Source of the DNA: Clostridia bacterium
GTDB taxonomy: Bacteria > Bacillota > Clostridia > Oscillospirales > Acutalibacteraceae
DNA: 64,000 nt
Direction: 5' to 3'
Assembly: GCA_017410585.1 (NCBI GenBank)
Contig: JAFQQM010000016.1
Span: 30,402-94,401, forward strand
Position numbers and translations under genes: made by a program. Below the pieces are notes generated by a model, which made no database searches, had not been told where the DNA came from, and worked only from the letters and a program-made list of their open reading frames with translations. Of this stretch, positions 47,107 through 56,269 are shown piece after piece; position 1 is the stretch's first letter; the number at the start of each line of letters is the position of its first letter.

Positions 47107-48600
47107 ATGAGTAAGAAACCCGTCCAGTTGGACGAAAACGGTCGTCGCAAGTTTGGTATGCGCGACTGTCTGGCTTATGCGGCCGGTGATCTCGGTTGCA
47201 ATATGAGCTTTGCGCTTAAAGGTACCATTATGCCCCTGTTTTGGACTCAGGTCATGGGTCTCAGCGCTTGGTATTCCTTATTGATCGTCATTTTGCAGGT
47301 GTGGGATGCCATCAACGATCCGCTGATCGGTTCGATGATCGACGCCGACAGACATAAGTACAAGAGAAATAAGTTCTTGCAGTACATCTGGATCGGTTCG
47401 ATCGGTCTGATCGTGGGCGGTGCCTGCTGCTTCCTGCCGTTCCCGGCTGCTCCGGAGTGGGCGAAGATCATCATCTTTATGGCCGGTTACATCATTTGGG
47501 ATGCGTTCTATACCATTGCCAACGTGCCGTACGGCTCGTTGCTGTCGCTGATCTCCAAGGAACCGGCTGACCGCGCCTCGCTGTCCGCGTGGCGTTCGAT
47601 CGGCTCGATCGTTGGTAATATGTTGCCGATGGTCATCCTGCCGATGCTCGTCTACAATCCGGATAAGTCCCTCAACGGTCCGATGGTCTTCGTGGCCGCG
47701 CTGGTGATGGGTGCTCTGGGCTTCATCTGCTTCCAGTTCATGATCAAGAACACCGAAGTCCGTGTGGATACCGAGGTGGCCGTGAACGAAGATCAGCCCA
47801 AATTCAACGTCTTCAAGGCGATGGGTAACTTTATCAAGAACCGTCCGGCTGTTGGTGCTACGCTGGCCGCGATGGGTATGTTTATCGGTATGCAGGGTGC
47901 CTCTACCGCTGTTTCGGTTACTTTCCAGATCTATTTCCAGAATCCGCAGATCTCCGGTATTATCCAGATGTTCTCTATGATTCCAGTCGTCATCTTTACG
48001 CCTTTGGCCCGCAAGATGGTCGTCAAGTTCGGTAAGAAAGAGTTGTCGCTGGTTGGCGCGCTCTGCTATATTCTTGGCGCGGCGGTCCTGTTCTTGGCTC
48101 CGCTCGGCATCATTCCGGTCAGCAACGGCAACACCGGCCTTGACTTGGCTCTGTACGTGGTCGCCCAGTTGATCATGTCGCTCGGCCTCGGCATCTACTC
48201 CACGGTATCGTGGGCGATGATGGGCGATGCCATCGACTACAACGAGTGGAAGACCGGTACCCGTGAGGAAGGCGTCGTGTACTCGTTGCACTCCTTCTTC
48301 CGTAAACTCGCGCAGGGCGTTGGTCCGGCGGTTGCTCTGACGATTATGCAGGGTATGGGTTACGTCAACAATGCGATCGACCCTGTGACCGGTGCGGAGT
48401 TTATCGACGTCAACCTGCTTTCGTGGGAGTTCGCCCTTGAATTGCGTGCGCTGGTCGCGATCCTGTTCCTGATCGCCGGTGTGATGCTCTTCCTCGGCCT
48501 CGGCTTGATCTACAACCTCGACAAGAAGACTCTCGAAACGATGAATGCGGAACTGGCCGCGCGTCGCGTTTCCGCTCCTGCTGAAGAGATCGCCGAATAA
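47107..48600 (+). CDS. GPH-family (glycoside-pentoside-hexuronide) cation symporter
   Basis: 497 residues with about 12 transmembrane helices, MFS fold. The GPH signature region reads WDAINDPLIGSMIDADRHKYKRNK after helix 2, and the late motif GIYSTVSWAMMGDAIDYNEWKTGTREEG is typical of MelB/UidB relatives. It imports a glycoside or glucuronide with a cation. Close placement to the glucuronate operon and a GH2 enzyme suggests a beta-glucuronide or related disaccharide. A ribosome site (AAAGAGGG) and its own operator-like promoter are upstream; a terminator follows, so it is probably monocistronic. Confidence 0.9.
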   Translation: MSKKPVQLDENGRRKFGMRDCLAYAAGDLGCNMSFALKGTIMPLFWTQVMGLSAWYSLLIVILQVWDAINDPLIGSMIDADRHKYKRNKFLQYIWIGSIGLIVGGACCFLPFPAAPEWAKIIIFMAGYIIWDAFYTIANVPYGSLLSLISKEPADRASLSAWRSIGSIVGNMLPMVILPMLVYNPDKSLNGPMVFVAALVMGALGFICFQFMIKNTEVRVDTEVAVNEDQPKFNVFKAMGNFIKNRPAVGATLAAMGMFIGMQGASTAVSVTFQIYFQNPQISGIIQMFSMIPVVIFTPLARKMVVKFGKKELSLVGALCYILGAAVLFLAPLGIIPVSNGNTGLDLALYVVAQLIMSLGLGIYSTVSWAMMGDAIDYNEWKTGTREEGVVYSLHSFFRKLAQGVGPAVALTIMQGMGYVNNAIDPVTGAEFIDVNLLSWEFALELRALVAILFLIAGVMLFLGLGLIYNLDKKTLETMNAELAARRVSAPAEEIAE

Positions 48601-48622
48601 TCGGCCATTCATCCGGCAACCA

Positions 48623-48656
48623 AAGTCCGGCTGCCGGTAGGCGGCCGGACTTCTTC
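48623..48656 (+). terminator. Terminator of the GPH symporter gene
   Basis: AAGTCCGGC / GCCGGACTT stem with a GC-rich 12-base loop, then TTCTTCT. Confidence 0.7.
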
Positions 48657-48735
48657 TAAGAATTTATAATTCGTTCATCCTTTTGGCGCAACGTATGTCT
48701 ATAATAAAGGTACTGATTTCTATAGGAGGAACTGT

Positions 48736-50994
48736 ATGAGAACTGTTTATAATCTCAATGCCAAATGGGCTTTTGCCAAGACCGCCGAGATCCCTGCGGC
48801 GATGCCCAATGATTGGTACTGGGTCAACCTGCCGCATTGCTGGAACAACATTGACGGTCAAGACGGCGGTGCCGACTACTACCGCGGCACCTGCACTTAT
48901 TTGAAAAAACTGGAGAAAATGGACCTGCCGACCGCCGATCGCTACTATCTGGAGATCAACGGTGCCAACTCGTCGGCGGACGCCTATCTCAACGGTAAGC
49001 ATCTGGCACACCACGACGGCGGTTATTCCACTTGGCGTGTGGAGATCACCGATCTGCTGGATGTGGAAAATCTGTTTGCCATTACGGTGGATAACAGCGA
49101 AAACCAGACGGTGTATCCGCAGATGGCGGACTTCACCTTCTACGGCGGTCTGTACCGTGACGTGAACATCATCTGTGTGTCCCAGTCCCACTTCGATCTC
49201 GATTACTATGGCGGCCCCGGCATCGCCGTGACCCCTGTGATGGACGGTGACAACGCCAACGTGACGGTCGAGACTTGGATCACCGATCCCAAGGAAGGTC
49301 AACTCCTTCGCTACACCGTGTACGATGCCGAAGAAAACAAGATCGCTTCGGTCGAGACCGCCGAAACGCAGGCGCTGTTCGTGCTGGAAAATGCTCATCG
49401 CTGGCATGCCCGCAAAGATCCGTACCTGTACTGCGCCGAGATCGAGTTGATCGAAAACGGCGAAGTCATCGATGAGGTCTGCTCTGCTTTCGGTTGCCGC
49501 TCCTATGAGATCGATCCGGAACGCGGCTTCATCTTGAACGGCGAGGAATATCCGCTCCACGGCGTCTCCCGCCATCAGGACCGTTGGGGACTCGGTAACG
49601 CTCTGTTGCCGGAGCATCACAAAGAGGATATGGACTTCATCTGCGAAGTCGGCGCCAACACCATTCGCTTGGCACACTACCAGCACGATCAGTATTTTTA
49701 CGATCTGTGCGACGAGCGCGGTATGGTGGTGTGGGCGGAGATCCCGTATATCTCCAAGCATATGCCCACCGGCCGTGAAAACACCATCTCCCAGATGAAG
49801 GAACTCATTACCCAGAACTACAACCACCCGTCCATCGTCGTTTGGGGTCTTTCCAACGAGATCACGATGGGCGGCGAGGATAACCCCGACCTGCTGGAAA
49901 ACCACTATATTTTGAACGACCTTTGCCATGAGATGGATAAGACCCGTCTGACCACCGTCGCCTGCGTGTCGATGGCCAATATGGATAGCGAGTACGTCAC
50001 CATTCCGGACGTCGTCTCCTACAACCATTATTTTGGCTGGTACGGCGGCGATACCTCGATGAACGGCCCGTGGTTCGACGAGTTCCATAAGAAGCACCCC
50101 GATATCCCGATCGGTTGCTCCGAGTACGGTTGCGAGGCTCTCAACTGGCACAACTCCAAGCCGTCGCAGGGCGACTACTCCGAGGAATATCAGGCCTACT
50201 ACCACGAAGAACTCATCAAGCAGTTGTTTACCCGCAAGTATATGTGGTCTACCCACGTCTGGAATATGTTCGACTTCGGCGCCGATGCGCGTGCCGAAGG
50301 TGGCGAAAACGGCCAGAACCACAAGGGTCTGATGACCTTCGACCGCAAGTATAAGAAGGACGCCTTCTATGCCTACAAGGCGTGGCTGTCGGATGAACCG
50401 TTCGTGCATCTGTGCGGCAAACGCTACGTTGACCGCGTCGAGGACGTCACCAAGGTCACCGTCTACTCCAACCTGCCGGAGGTGGAACTGTTTGCCAACG
50501 GCAAGAGCCTCGGTAAAAAGACTGCCGCCGATCACTTCTTCTATTTCGACGTCCCCAACGTCGGTGAGACCCAATTGGTCGCCGTCGCGGGTGATTGCCG
50601 AGATGAGAGCATCCTGCGCAAGGTCGACAAGTTTAACGACAGTTACCGCCTGATCGAAAAAGGCACCGTTCTCAACTGGTTCGATATCACCGAGCCGGAG
50701 GGGTACTTCTCCTTGAACGACCGTTTAGATGCCATTATGGCGACCATTCAGGGCAAGATGCTGTTTGCGGGCGTGTTTGCGAAGATCATGAAGCAGATGG
50801 GCGGCGGCAAGGATGGCAAGGGCGCCAAGGCGATGGGCTTTGAGATCAACGAAAATATGATGAAGATGATGGGCAGTTTCACCGTCCTGCGTCTGACCGG
50901 TATGATGGGCATGATGAACGTCAGTTTCACTAAGGAAGAACTGCTCGACCTCAATGCCAAACTCAACAAGATCAAGAAACCCAAGCAAAAATAA
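48736..50994 (+). CDS. GH2 beta-glycosidase (beta-glucuronidase or beta-galactosidase)
   Basis: 752 residues, no signal peptide, so cytoplasmic. Sugar-binding domain ~1-170, immunoglobulin-like domain to ~265, TIM barrel ~270-560. Acid/base Glu375 in VVWGLSNEI, nucleophile Glu463 in GCSEYGCEAL. Asn528-His-Lys530 fits the NxK carboxylate-binding motif of beta-glucuronidases, but some clostridial galactosidases share it. Neighbouring hexuronate genes and a GPH importer favour glucuronidase. After a further beta domain the last ~95 residues form a Met-rich helical tail (KMLFAGVFAKIMKQMGGGK; NMMKMMGSFTVLRLTGMMGMM) of unknown role. Ribosome site AGGAGG. Confidence 0.85.
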   Translation: MRTVYNLNAKWAFAKTAEIPAAMPNDWYWVNLPHCWNNIDGQDGGADYYRGTCTYLKKLEKMDLPTADRYYLEINGANSSADAYLNGKHLAHHDGGYSTWRVEITDLLDVENLFAITVDNSENQTVYPQMADFTFYGGLYRDVNIICVSQSHFDLDYYGGPGIAVTPVMDGDNANVTVETWITDPKEGQLLRYTVYDAEENKIASVETAETQALFVLENAHRWHARKDPYLYCAEIELIENGEVIDEVCSAFGCRSYEIDPERGFILNGEEYPLHGVSRHQDRWGLGNALLPEHHKEDMDFICEVGANTIRLAHYQHDQYFYDLCDERGMVVWAEIPYISKHMPTGRENTISQMKELITQNYNHPSIVVWGLSNEITMGGEDNPDLLENHYILNDLCHEMDKTRLTTVACVSMANMDSEYVTIPDVVSYNHYFGWYGGDTSMNGPWFDEFHKKHPDIPIGCSEYGCEALNWHNSKPSQGDYSEEYQAYYHEELIKQLFTRKYMWSTHVWNMFDFGADARAEGGENGQNHKGLMTFDRKYKKDAFYAYKAWLSDEPFVHLCGKRYVDRVEDVTKVTVYSNLPEVELFANGKSLGKKTAADHFFYFDVPNVGETQLVAVAGDCRDESILRKVDKFNDSYRLIEKGTVLNWFDITEPEGYFSLNDRLDAIMATIQGKMLFAGVFAKIMKQMGGGKDGKGAKAMGFEINENMMKMMGSFTVLRLTGMMGMMNVSFTKEELLDLNAKLNKIKKPKQK

Positions 50995-50997
50995 TGC

Positions 50998-51030
50998 AAA
51001 AAGACCGGAGGGAGACTCCGGTCTTTTTTA
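50998..51030 (+). terminator. Terminator of the GH2 gene
   Basis: AAAGACCGGAG / CTCCGGTCTTT with loop GGAGA and T6, directly after the stop. Confidence 0.9.
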
Positions 51031-51090
51031 TTGCAATTTATAACGGCGTATGCTATAATTTTTTCATTAAAGCGTAGGGAGGCTTTGCCA

Positions 51091-52314
51091 ATGACCCTTA
51101 AGCAATATATCGAGGAAAACCTACCCAAGACCATTCGTTGCGTCAAGGAGGATATCCCGCCTCGCTTCGGTTTGCCGTATCCGTTTATCGTGCCGTCGGT
51201 CAGCGATATGTTTCAGGAAATGTATTATTGGGACAGTTATTTTGCGGGCGCCGGTCTGATCCTCTGCGGTCAGGCACAGCAGGCAAAATACAACACCGAT
51301 AACCTCTTGTCGATGATCGACCGTTTCGGCTTCGTGCTCAATGGCAGCCGCGATTGCTTTCTGTACAATTCGCAACCGCCGTTTCTGTCTATGATGATGC
51401 GGGAGGTCTATGAGGTCTTTCCCGATAAGGAATGGTTGGCGGTCGCCTACCCGAAACTCAAAAAAGAATACGAGTTCTGGCATACCCGCCGTCTGTGCGA
51501 TTGCGGGCTGTATCGCTACGATGCCGAGCCGATGCCGCCGGAGGAGATCAAAGGCGCGTCCGAAGCCTTGCTTTCCCGCCTCGGCTACCGGCCGGAGGGA
51601 CTGACCGACTACGATCTCGCGCGCGGTCTGCACGCGGCCGGCGAGAGCGGCTGGGATTGCACCCCGCGTATGCAGTACGAAGGGTACAACTACGCTGCAT
51701 CCGACCTAAACTGCCTGCTATATGCGATGACCGATAACCTGTCCTACTTCGCCGCCGAACTCGGCCTTGCCGAGGAATCCGCCGCTTGGGGGACTGCCCG
51801 CGATGATCTGGCAAAACGGATGCGGGCATTGCTCAAAGATGCCGACGGCGTGTTTTTGGATTACTATTTGCCGACCGAAACGCTTAGCACGGTGCGCAGT
51901 TGTGCTTGCTTCTTCCCGCTGTACGTTGGGCTGGCCACTCCCGAAGAAGCCGCCGCGGCGGTATCCAAGGTGTTGCCGGTCATCGAGACCGACTACGGTG
52001 TGGTCTCCTGCGAGCCGTGCGATATCGCCGGTGTGTTCCAATGGGGCTATCCCAACGGCTGGGCGCCGTTGCACCGCGTGGTGGTGGACGGTCTTCTCCG
52101 CTATGGCTACCGCGAGGAAGGATTGCGTATCGCCGCCAAATTTGCCGATACCGTCGAGCGTACCTTTGCCGAAACGGGGCATCTTTGGGAAAAATACAAT
52201 ATGGAGAAGGGCAACATAGAGGTGCGCAATGAGTACGATATGCCGGCGATGCTCGGCTGGACCTTCTCGACCTATGTCTGCTGTTGCCACCTGCTTGGCC
52301 GTGAGATTCGATAA
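51091..52314 (+). CDS. GH37 trehalase-like (alpha/alpha)6 glycosidase
   Basis: 407 residues from ATG 51091, with TAGGGAGG upstream; a longer in-frame start overlaps the previous terminator and is rejected. Both GH37 signatures are recognisable: FQEMYYWDSYF near residue 42 and QWGYPNGWAPLH near 330. Trehalases split alpha,alpha-trehalose into two glucose units. No signal peptide, so it would act in the cytoplasm. It is shorter than typical trehalases (about 500-550), lacking some peripheral segments, so another related alpha-glycoside is possible. The next gene follows 13 bases downstream. Confidence 0.75.
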   Translation: MTLKQYIEENLPKTIRCVKEDIPPRFGLPYPFIVPSVSDMFQEMYYWDSYFAGAGLILCGQAQQAKYNTDNLLSMIDRFGFVLNGSRDCFLYNSQPPFLSMMMREVYEVFPDKEWLAVAYPKLKKEYEFWHTRRLCDCGLYRYDAEPMPPEEIKGASEALLSRLGYRPEGLTDYDLARGLHAAGESGWDCTPRMQYEGYNYAASDLNCLLYAMTDNLSYFAAELGLAEESAAWGTARDDLAKRMRALLKDADGVFLDYYLPTETLSTVRSCACFFPLYVGLATPEEAAAAVSKVLPVIETDYGVVSCEPCDIAGVFQWGYPNGWAPLHRVVVDGLLRYGYREEGLRIAAKFADTVERTFAETGHLWEKYNMEKGNIEVRNEYDMPAMLGWTFSTYVCCCHLLGREIR

Positions 52315-52327
52315 GAAAGTGTGAACG

Positions 52328-53278
52328 ATGGATTTTGTTTGGATATGGCTGTCGGTGTTGCTGACAGCGGCGGCGCTGATATTGATCGCCGCGTACGTTT
52401 GTTTTCGGATGGCGTTTTACGTCAAACCGTCTTACCGTAAAAAACCGCGTCCGGAATTTGATCTGCCGTCCGGTCCGGTGTACGAACCGTTCCACCCGCA
52501 GATGCGGGAATGGATGCGGCAGACCCGTGAGATCCCGCACGAAGAGGTCAGTATCACCTCGTTTGACGGCCTTCGTCTGTGCGGCAAGTTGTATCTTTGC
52601 TCGCCGGAGGCACCGATCGAAATTATGTTGCACGGCTACCGCAGTCACGCCGAGCGGGATATGTGCGGGGCGGTGCTCCGCTGTTTCCGCTTGGGGCGGA
52701 ATGCGCTCATCGTCGATCAACGAGCCGCCGGTAAAAGTGAAGGCAACGTCATCACCTTCGGCGTCAAGGAAAGCCGCGATTGCCGCGCTTGGGTGGATTA
52801 TCTGATCGCCCGTTTCGGGGAAAACTGCCGCCTTATGCTGACCGGTATGTCAATGGGGGCCGCTACGGTGCTTATCACGGCAGGAACCGATCTGCCGCCG
52901 CAGGTGGTCAGTGTGCTGGCAGATTGCGGTTACACCACCGCCCGTGAAATGATCTGCAAAACGATCGGGGAGATGAAACTTCCCGCCGCGCTGTTATACC
53001 CGCTCGTCCGCCTCGGCGGAAAAGTGTTCGGCGGCTTTGACGTGGAGGATGCCTCGCCGCTTCGCGCTATGTCAACCTGCCGCGTGCCGGTCATCTTTAT
53101 CCACGGCGAGGCGGATGCCTACGTCCCGTGTGAGATGAGTCGGCGTAATTTCGATGCCTGTCCCGCCGAAAAAGCCATTTTCACCGTCCCCGATGCCGAC
53201 CACGGCTTGGCGTATCTGGTGGATACGGAAGGGTATTTCGCGGCGCTATCGGCGTTTATCGACAAGACCGAACGTTAA
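52328..53278 (+). CDS. Membrane-anchored alpha/beta hydrolase
   Basis: 316 residues. One N-terminal transmembrane helix (about 4-28), then an alpha/beta hydrolase domain: LHGYRSHAERD oxyanion region near residue 100, nucleophile elbow GMSMGAAT (Ser ~177), Asp in VIFIHGEADAYVP and His in DADHGLAY. It is like the YqiK/Bacillus YfhR-type serine hydrolases of unknown substrate. It is likely co-transcribed with the trehalase-like gene and is followed by a strong bidirectional terminator. Confidence 0.85.
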   Translation: MDFVWIWLSVLLTAAALILIAAYVCFRMAFYVKPSYRKKPRPEFDLPSGPVYEPFHPQMREWMRQTREIPHEEVSITSFDGLRLCGKLYLCSPEAPIEIMLHGYRSHAERDMCGAVLRCFRLGRNALIVDQRAAGKSEGNVITFGVKESRDCRAWVDYLIARFGENCRLMLTGMSMGAATVLITAGTDLPPQVVSVLADCGYTTAREMICKTIGEMKLPAALLYPLVRLGGKVFGGFDVEDASPLRAMSTCRVPVIFIHGEADAYVPCEMSRRNFDACPAEKAIFTVPDADHGLAYLVDTEGYFAALSAFIDKTER

Positions 53279-53318
53279 AAAAAAGAAGCCTTGGGAAGAT
53301 CCCAAGGCTTCTTTTTTT
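53279..53318. terminator. Bidirectional terminator
   Basis: AAAAGAAGCCTTGGG / CCCAAGGCTTCTTTT with loop AAGAT; ends both the alpha/beta hydrolase (+) and the first DUF4886 gene (-). Confidence 0.9.
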
Positions 53319-53319
53319 G

Positions 53320-54534
53320 TTACGGTTGCTCGACGTACTGACTCGGCGTGACCTCAAACGGCTTTTGATAAGCATTCTCCACCGATTCGATGGCGATCTT
53401 CTTCTGCTCTTCGGTCATACCGGCAGGCAGGAAGGTGACGTCCTCCAAATTCAGATCGGTCAACTGACGGATGAAACTCAGTCCCACCAGATACCGTCCG
53501 ATCGGACGCGCCATATGGTAACCGTCCATCGTGAAGGTATCCCCCAGATAGGAGGTACGGGCGTTTTGGACTGCCGTACCCGCCGGAATAATGGCGGTAA
53601 ACGCTTCGTTCGGTAGGATGAGGTCTTGTACCGTCGAGACGATAGCGTTGTACATCGTCTGCTGTTTTCTGTTGTACCGGACGAAATCCGGATGAGTGCT
53701 GTCCTGTTGATATGCCCACGTCATATGCCAGATGATTTTGGCATTCGGCGCATATTTTTTCACGTAATTGATCAAATACGACAGATGATCGGTGTAGGAA
53801 GAGGGATCACCGCTGTGACCGCTGACCTGTTGCAGACAGACGTAGTCCCAACTGTGCGACTGGATCGCTTCCAAGATCGAGTGATCCTTTTTGTCTTCCG
53901 GAAAAGAATCGGTCGAACGAGACCATTTGCCGTTTTTATTTAAGAAATAATAGTAATTATCCGCATTCGACTTGGCATTTTGCGCGTGGGTCGCCAGAGA
54001 ACAACCGCCGATATACAGATTGCCGAGGTAGACTTCTTGCTGTCCGGCGCTCATCGCGATATCCGCGATATATTCGATCGCATCGGCAGAAAAACTGTTG
54101 CCGATCATTAGCATAGAAAACACGTTATCCCCGTCCGGTTTCGTTAGATCGATTTTTATGCGATAGGCATATAATTTGTCCGTATGCGTGGCGGAGAGTT
54201 GCTCTGCATCCGGTTCCTTAACGGTTTCCCTTACCGCTTCGGTCAGACTGCGGTAGACCGCCTTCGGCTGTCCGCCGATGATGGATACCACACGGTCTTC
54301 GTCCATCTCATAGAAATAATAATCCGCTATTTCCTCGGTCGAGCCATAGGTCTGCAGATGTTGCCGGTAGGCCAGACGCGCCGCTTGAATGGCTTCGTTT
54401 TTCTCTTGAACCGTCAATTCGCGGTTTGACCATTTCGGCAGTAAGAACGCCGCCAGTATGGCCAGCACACCGACCACGATAACTATCAATAAGACGATGA
54501 TCGCAACCGTACCGCCGTTTACCTTTTTTGCCAT
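53320..54534 (-). CDS. DUF4886 SGNH-like hydrolase, membrane anchored (copy A)
   Basis: 404 residues from ATG 54534, with AAGGAGG 7 bases upstream. Lys-rich start KKVNGGT, a transmembrane helix (about 9-32) and then an extracellular region. From about residue 140 the DUF4886/SGNH pattern appears: MLMIGNSFSADAIEYIADIA, GGCSLATHAQNA, WDYVCLQQVSGHSG, WHMTWAYQQDS, and the late D-x-x-H (TMDGYHMARPIG). SGNH enzymes deacylate lipids or glycans; the substrate is unknown. It is a tandem paralog of the gene at 54838-56049, and its 100-base upstream region is nearly identical to that copy's. Confidence 0.8.
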   Translation of the reverse strand: MAKKVNGGTVAIIVLLIVIVVGVLAILAAFLLPKWSNRELTVQEKNEAIQAARLAYRQHLQTYGSTEEIADYYFYEMDEDRVVSIIGGQPKAVYRSLTEAVRETVKEPDAEQLSATHTDKLYAYRIKIDLTKPDGDNVFSMLMIGNSFSADAIEYIADIAMSAGQQEVYLGNLYIGGCSLATHAQNAKSNADNYYYFLNKNGKWSRSTDSFPEDKKDHSILEAIQSHSWDYVCLQQVSGHSGDPSSYTDHLSYLINYVKKYAPNAKIIWHMTWAYQQDSTHPDFVRYNRKQQTMYNAIVSTVQDLILPNEAFTAIIPAGTAVQNARTSYLGDTFTMDGYHMARPIGRYLVGLSFIRQLTDLNLEDVTFLPAGMTEEQKKIAIESVENAYQKPFEVTPSQYVEQP

Positions 54535-54540
54535 AACCAA

Positions 54541-54643
54541 GCCTCCTTTTGTAGAATAACTGTATCACATTTCTTTTTTCCTTGCAAGCATCTGTGCTCA
54601 GGCTTGTAAAAAATTATCAATTTCTCATAAAAGGGTAACAAAT
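54541..54643. repeat. Upstream-region duplicate, copy A
   Basis: 103 bases matching 56056-56158 at all but about two positions; it holds the promoter and ribosome site of each DUF4886 gene. Identity stops abruptly at 54643/54644, exactly where the cls-tail fragment begins. Confidence 0.9.
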
Positions 54644-54834
54644 CCTTGGCGCGTTGCCAACCCATTACCGCCGAGGATTGCCGCCATCGCCTGCCGGTTC
54701 GCTTACTGCAAGCGTGCCTTCGTTTGGTGGCCCCGTTGATGTAAAAAAAGAGCCTTGCCTGCGTTTGCAGACAAGGCACTTTTGTTTGTACTATTTCTGT
54801 TCCTGCTTGGCTTTTTTGTTCTTTCTGCGTTTGC
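54644..54834 (+). pseudogene. Displaced duplicate of the cls 3' end, its terminator and the DUF4349 gene end
   Basis: 191 bases matching 60025-60215 with about six mismatches (constant offset of 5381). It contains the last ~33 codons of cls with its stop, the shared hairpin GTGCCTTGCCTGC-type terminator (here with one arm altered) and, reversed, the last ~14 codons of the DUF4349 gene with TAG instead of TAA. It cannot encode a working protein but could still terminate transcription of DUF4886 copy B. Confidence 0.9.
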
Positions 54835-54837
54835 TTG

Positions 54838-56049
54838 TTACGGTTGCTCGGTGTACTGGCTCGGCGTGACCTCAAACGGATGGTCATACGCGTTGTTGAC
54901 CGATTCCTTGGCAATCTTTTGCTGCTTCGCGCTCATCCCGAGTGGCAGGAAAGTGACGTCATCGATATCTACGCCAAGAGCCTTTACGACCATCATAGCC
55001 GTCAGGTAACGTCCAAACGGTTGCTTCATATGATAGCCGTCCGACGTGATGGTATCACCAAGGAGCGAACTACGGGCGTTTTGTACGGCCGTACCGCACG
55101 GAATGACGAAAGAAAACCGCTTGTCGGCCACGATTTTTTCTTGAACTGTGGAGAGAATGGCGTTGTACATCGTGGTCTGATCGCTGTTATAGTTGGGAAA
55201 TTCGGAGTGGGTTGAATCTTGCTGATACGCCCAGGTCATATGCCAAATCAGTTTACTGTTGGGTGCATACATATTAATGTAGCGGATCATATATTCCAGA
55301 TCGTCGTTGTACGTCTCGCTTTTACCGCTCAGGTGGCTTACCTGCTGTATGCAGATGTAATCCCAGCCGTGCGAGGTTATGGCTTCAAACAGCGAGGTAT
55401 CGCCGGACGTGCTTGCGTAATCGATCGCCGGCATATTCCATCCGTCACCCGTGTTGACGTAAAAATGGTATTTGCTCGCATTGGCCTTGGCGTTGGTAGC
55501 ATGCATAGAAAGCGAACAACCGGGAATGAACATACTGCCGATATGGATGTTTTTCACACCGGCGCTGAGTGCCATATCCGGCACGTACTCTATGGCATCA
55601 ACAGAGAAACTATTGCCGATCATCAGAATGGATAACGTATCGTCGCTGTCCGGTTCCATTGGCTCGATCGCTTTGCGATAGGCGTATAATTTGTCAATGT
55701 TGGTAGCGAAGAGAACGGAGAGATCGGATGTACCGATCGTGTCCTCGGCAGCAGCCTCCATACTCGTATAGATGTTGAGAGGTCGCCCGTTTTCTATGGT
55801 AACTATGCATTTCTCATCCTTTTGGTAGAAATAATAGTCCGCCTCGATTTCGGTAGAACCGTAAGTATTCGCGTACTGCCGATAGACTGTCCGTGCTTCT
55901 TGAAGCACTTCCAATCGCTTTTCAACGGAAAGTTCGTCGTTTGTGAGCATCGGTAGTAACCATGCCGCCAGTATCGCCAGCACACCGACCACGATAACTA
56001 TCAATAAGACGATGATCGCAATCGTACCGCCGTTTACTTTTTTGGTCAT
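54838..56049 (-). CDS. DUF4886 SGNH-like hydrolase, membrane anchored (copy B)
   Basis: 403 residues from ATG 56049, behind AAAAGGGGG. Same architecture as copy A: KKVNGGTIAIIVLLIVIVVG anchor almost identical, then the extracellular domain with LMIGNSFSVDAIEYVPDMAL, GCSLSMHATNAKAN, WDYICIQQVSHLSG, WHMTWAYQQDSTH and SDGYHMKQPFG. The anchors are far more alike than the outer domains, which suggests conversion or selection on the N-terminus and divergence of the catalytic part. The two likely act on related surface substrates. Confidence 0.8.
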   Translation of the reverse strand: MTKKVNGGTIAIIVLLIVIVVGVLAILAAWLLPMLTNDELSVEKRLEVLQEARTVYRQYANTYGSTEIEADYYFYQKDEKCIVTIENGRPLNIYTSMEAAAEDTIGTSDLSVLFATNIDKLYAYRKAIEPMEPDSDDTLSILMIGNSFSVDAIEYVPDMALSAGVKNIHIGSMFIPGCSLSMHATNAKANASKYHFYVNTGDGWNMPAIDYASTSGDTSLFEAITSHGWDYICIQQVSHLSGKSETYNDDLEYMIRYINMYAPNSKLIWHMTWAYQQDSTHSEFPNYNSDQTTMYNAILSTVQEKIVADKRFSFVIPCGTAVQNARSSLLGDTITSDGYHMKQPFGRYLTAMMVVKALGVDIDDVTFLPLGMSAKQQKIAKESVNNAYDHPFEVTPSQYTEQP

Positions 56050-56055
56050 AGCCAA

Positions 56056-56158
56056 GCCCCCTTTTGTAGAATAACTGTATCACATTTCTTTTTTCCTTGC
56101 AAGCATCTGTGCTCAGGCTTGTAAAAAGTTATCAATTTCTCATAAAAGGGTAACAAAT
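56056..56158. repeat. Upstream-region duplicate, copy B
   Basis: Counterpart of 54541-54643; contains GTAGAATAACTGTATCACAT and CTTGCAAGCATCTGTGCTCA in both copies. Confidence 0.9.
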
Positions 56159-56202
56159 TGTCGACGGTGTCCCAAAATAGCACAGTGTGCCTCTTTTGCG
56201 CC

Positions 56203-56231
56203 TTGCCGCATCTGTCCGCTCTTGTTATACT
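56203..56231 (+). promoter_or_regulatory. Promoter of the lipid-kinase-like gene
   Basis: TTGCCG (56203-56208), 17 bases, TATACT (56226-56231), about 40 bases before the start codon. Confidence 0.65.
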
Positions 56232-56269
56232 GCTCTTTGGCCGAGAATTCGACAAACGGAGGGCGCCAA

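Noticed and set aside
48664..50574. 636-codon antisense frame over the GH2 gene
   Set aside because: GH2 active-site motifs are on the + strand; the antisense frame has no start signal or recognisable domain.
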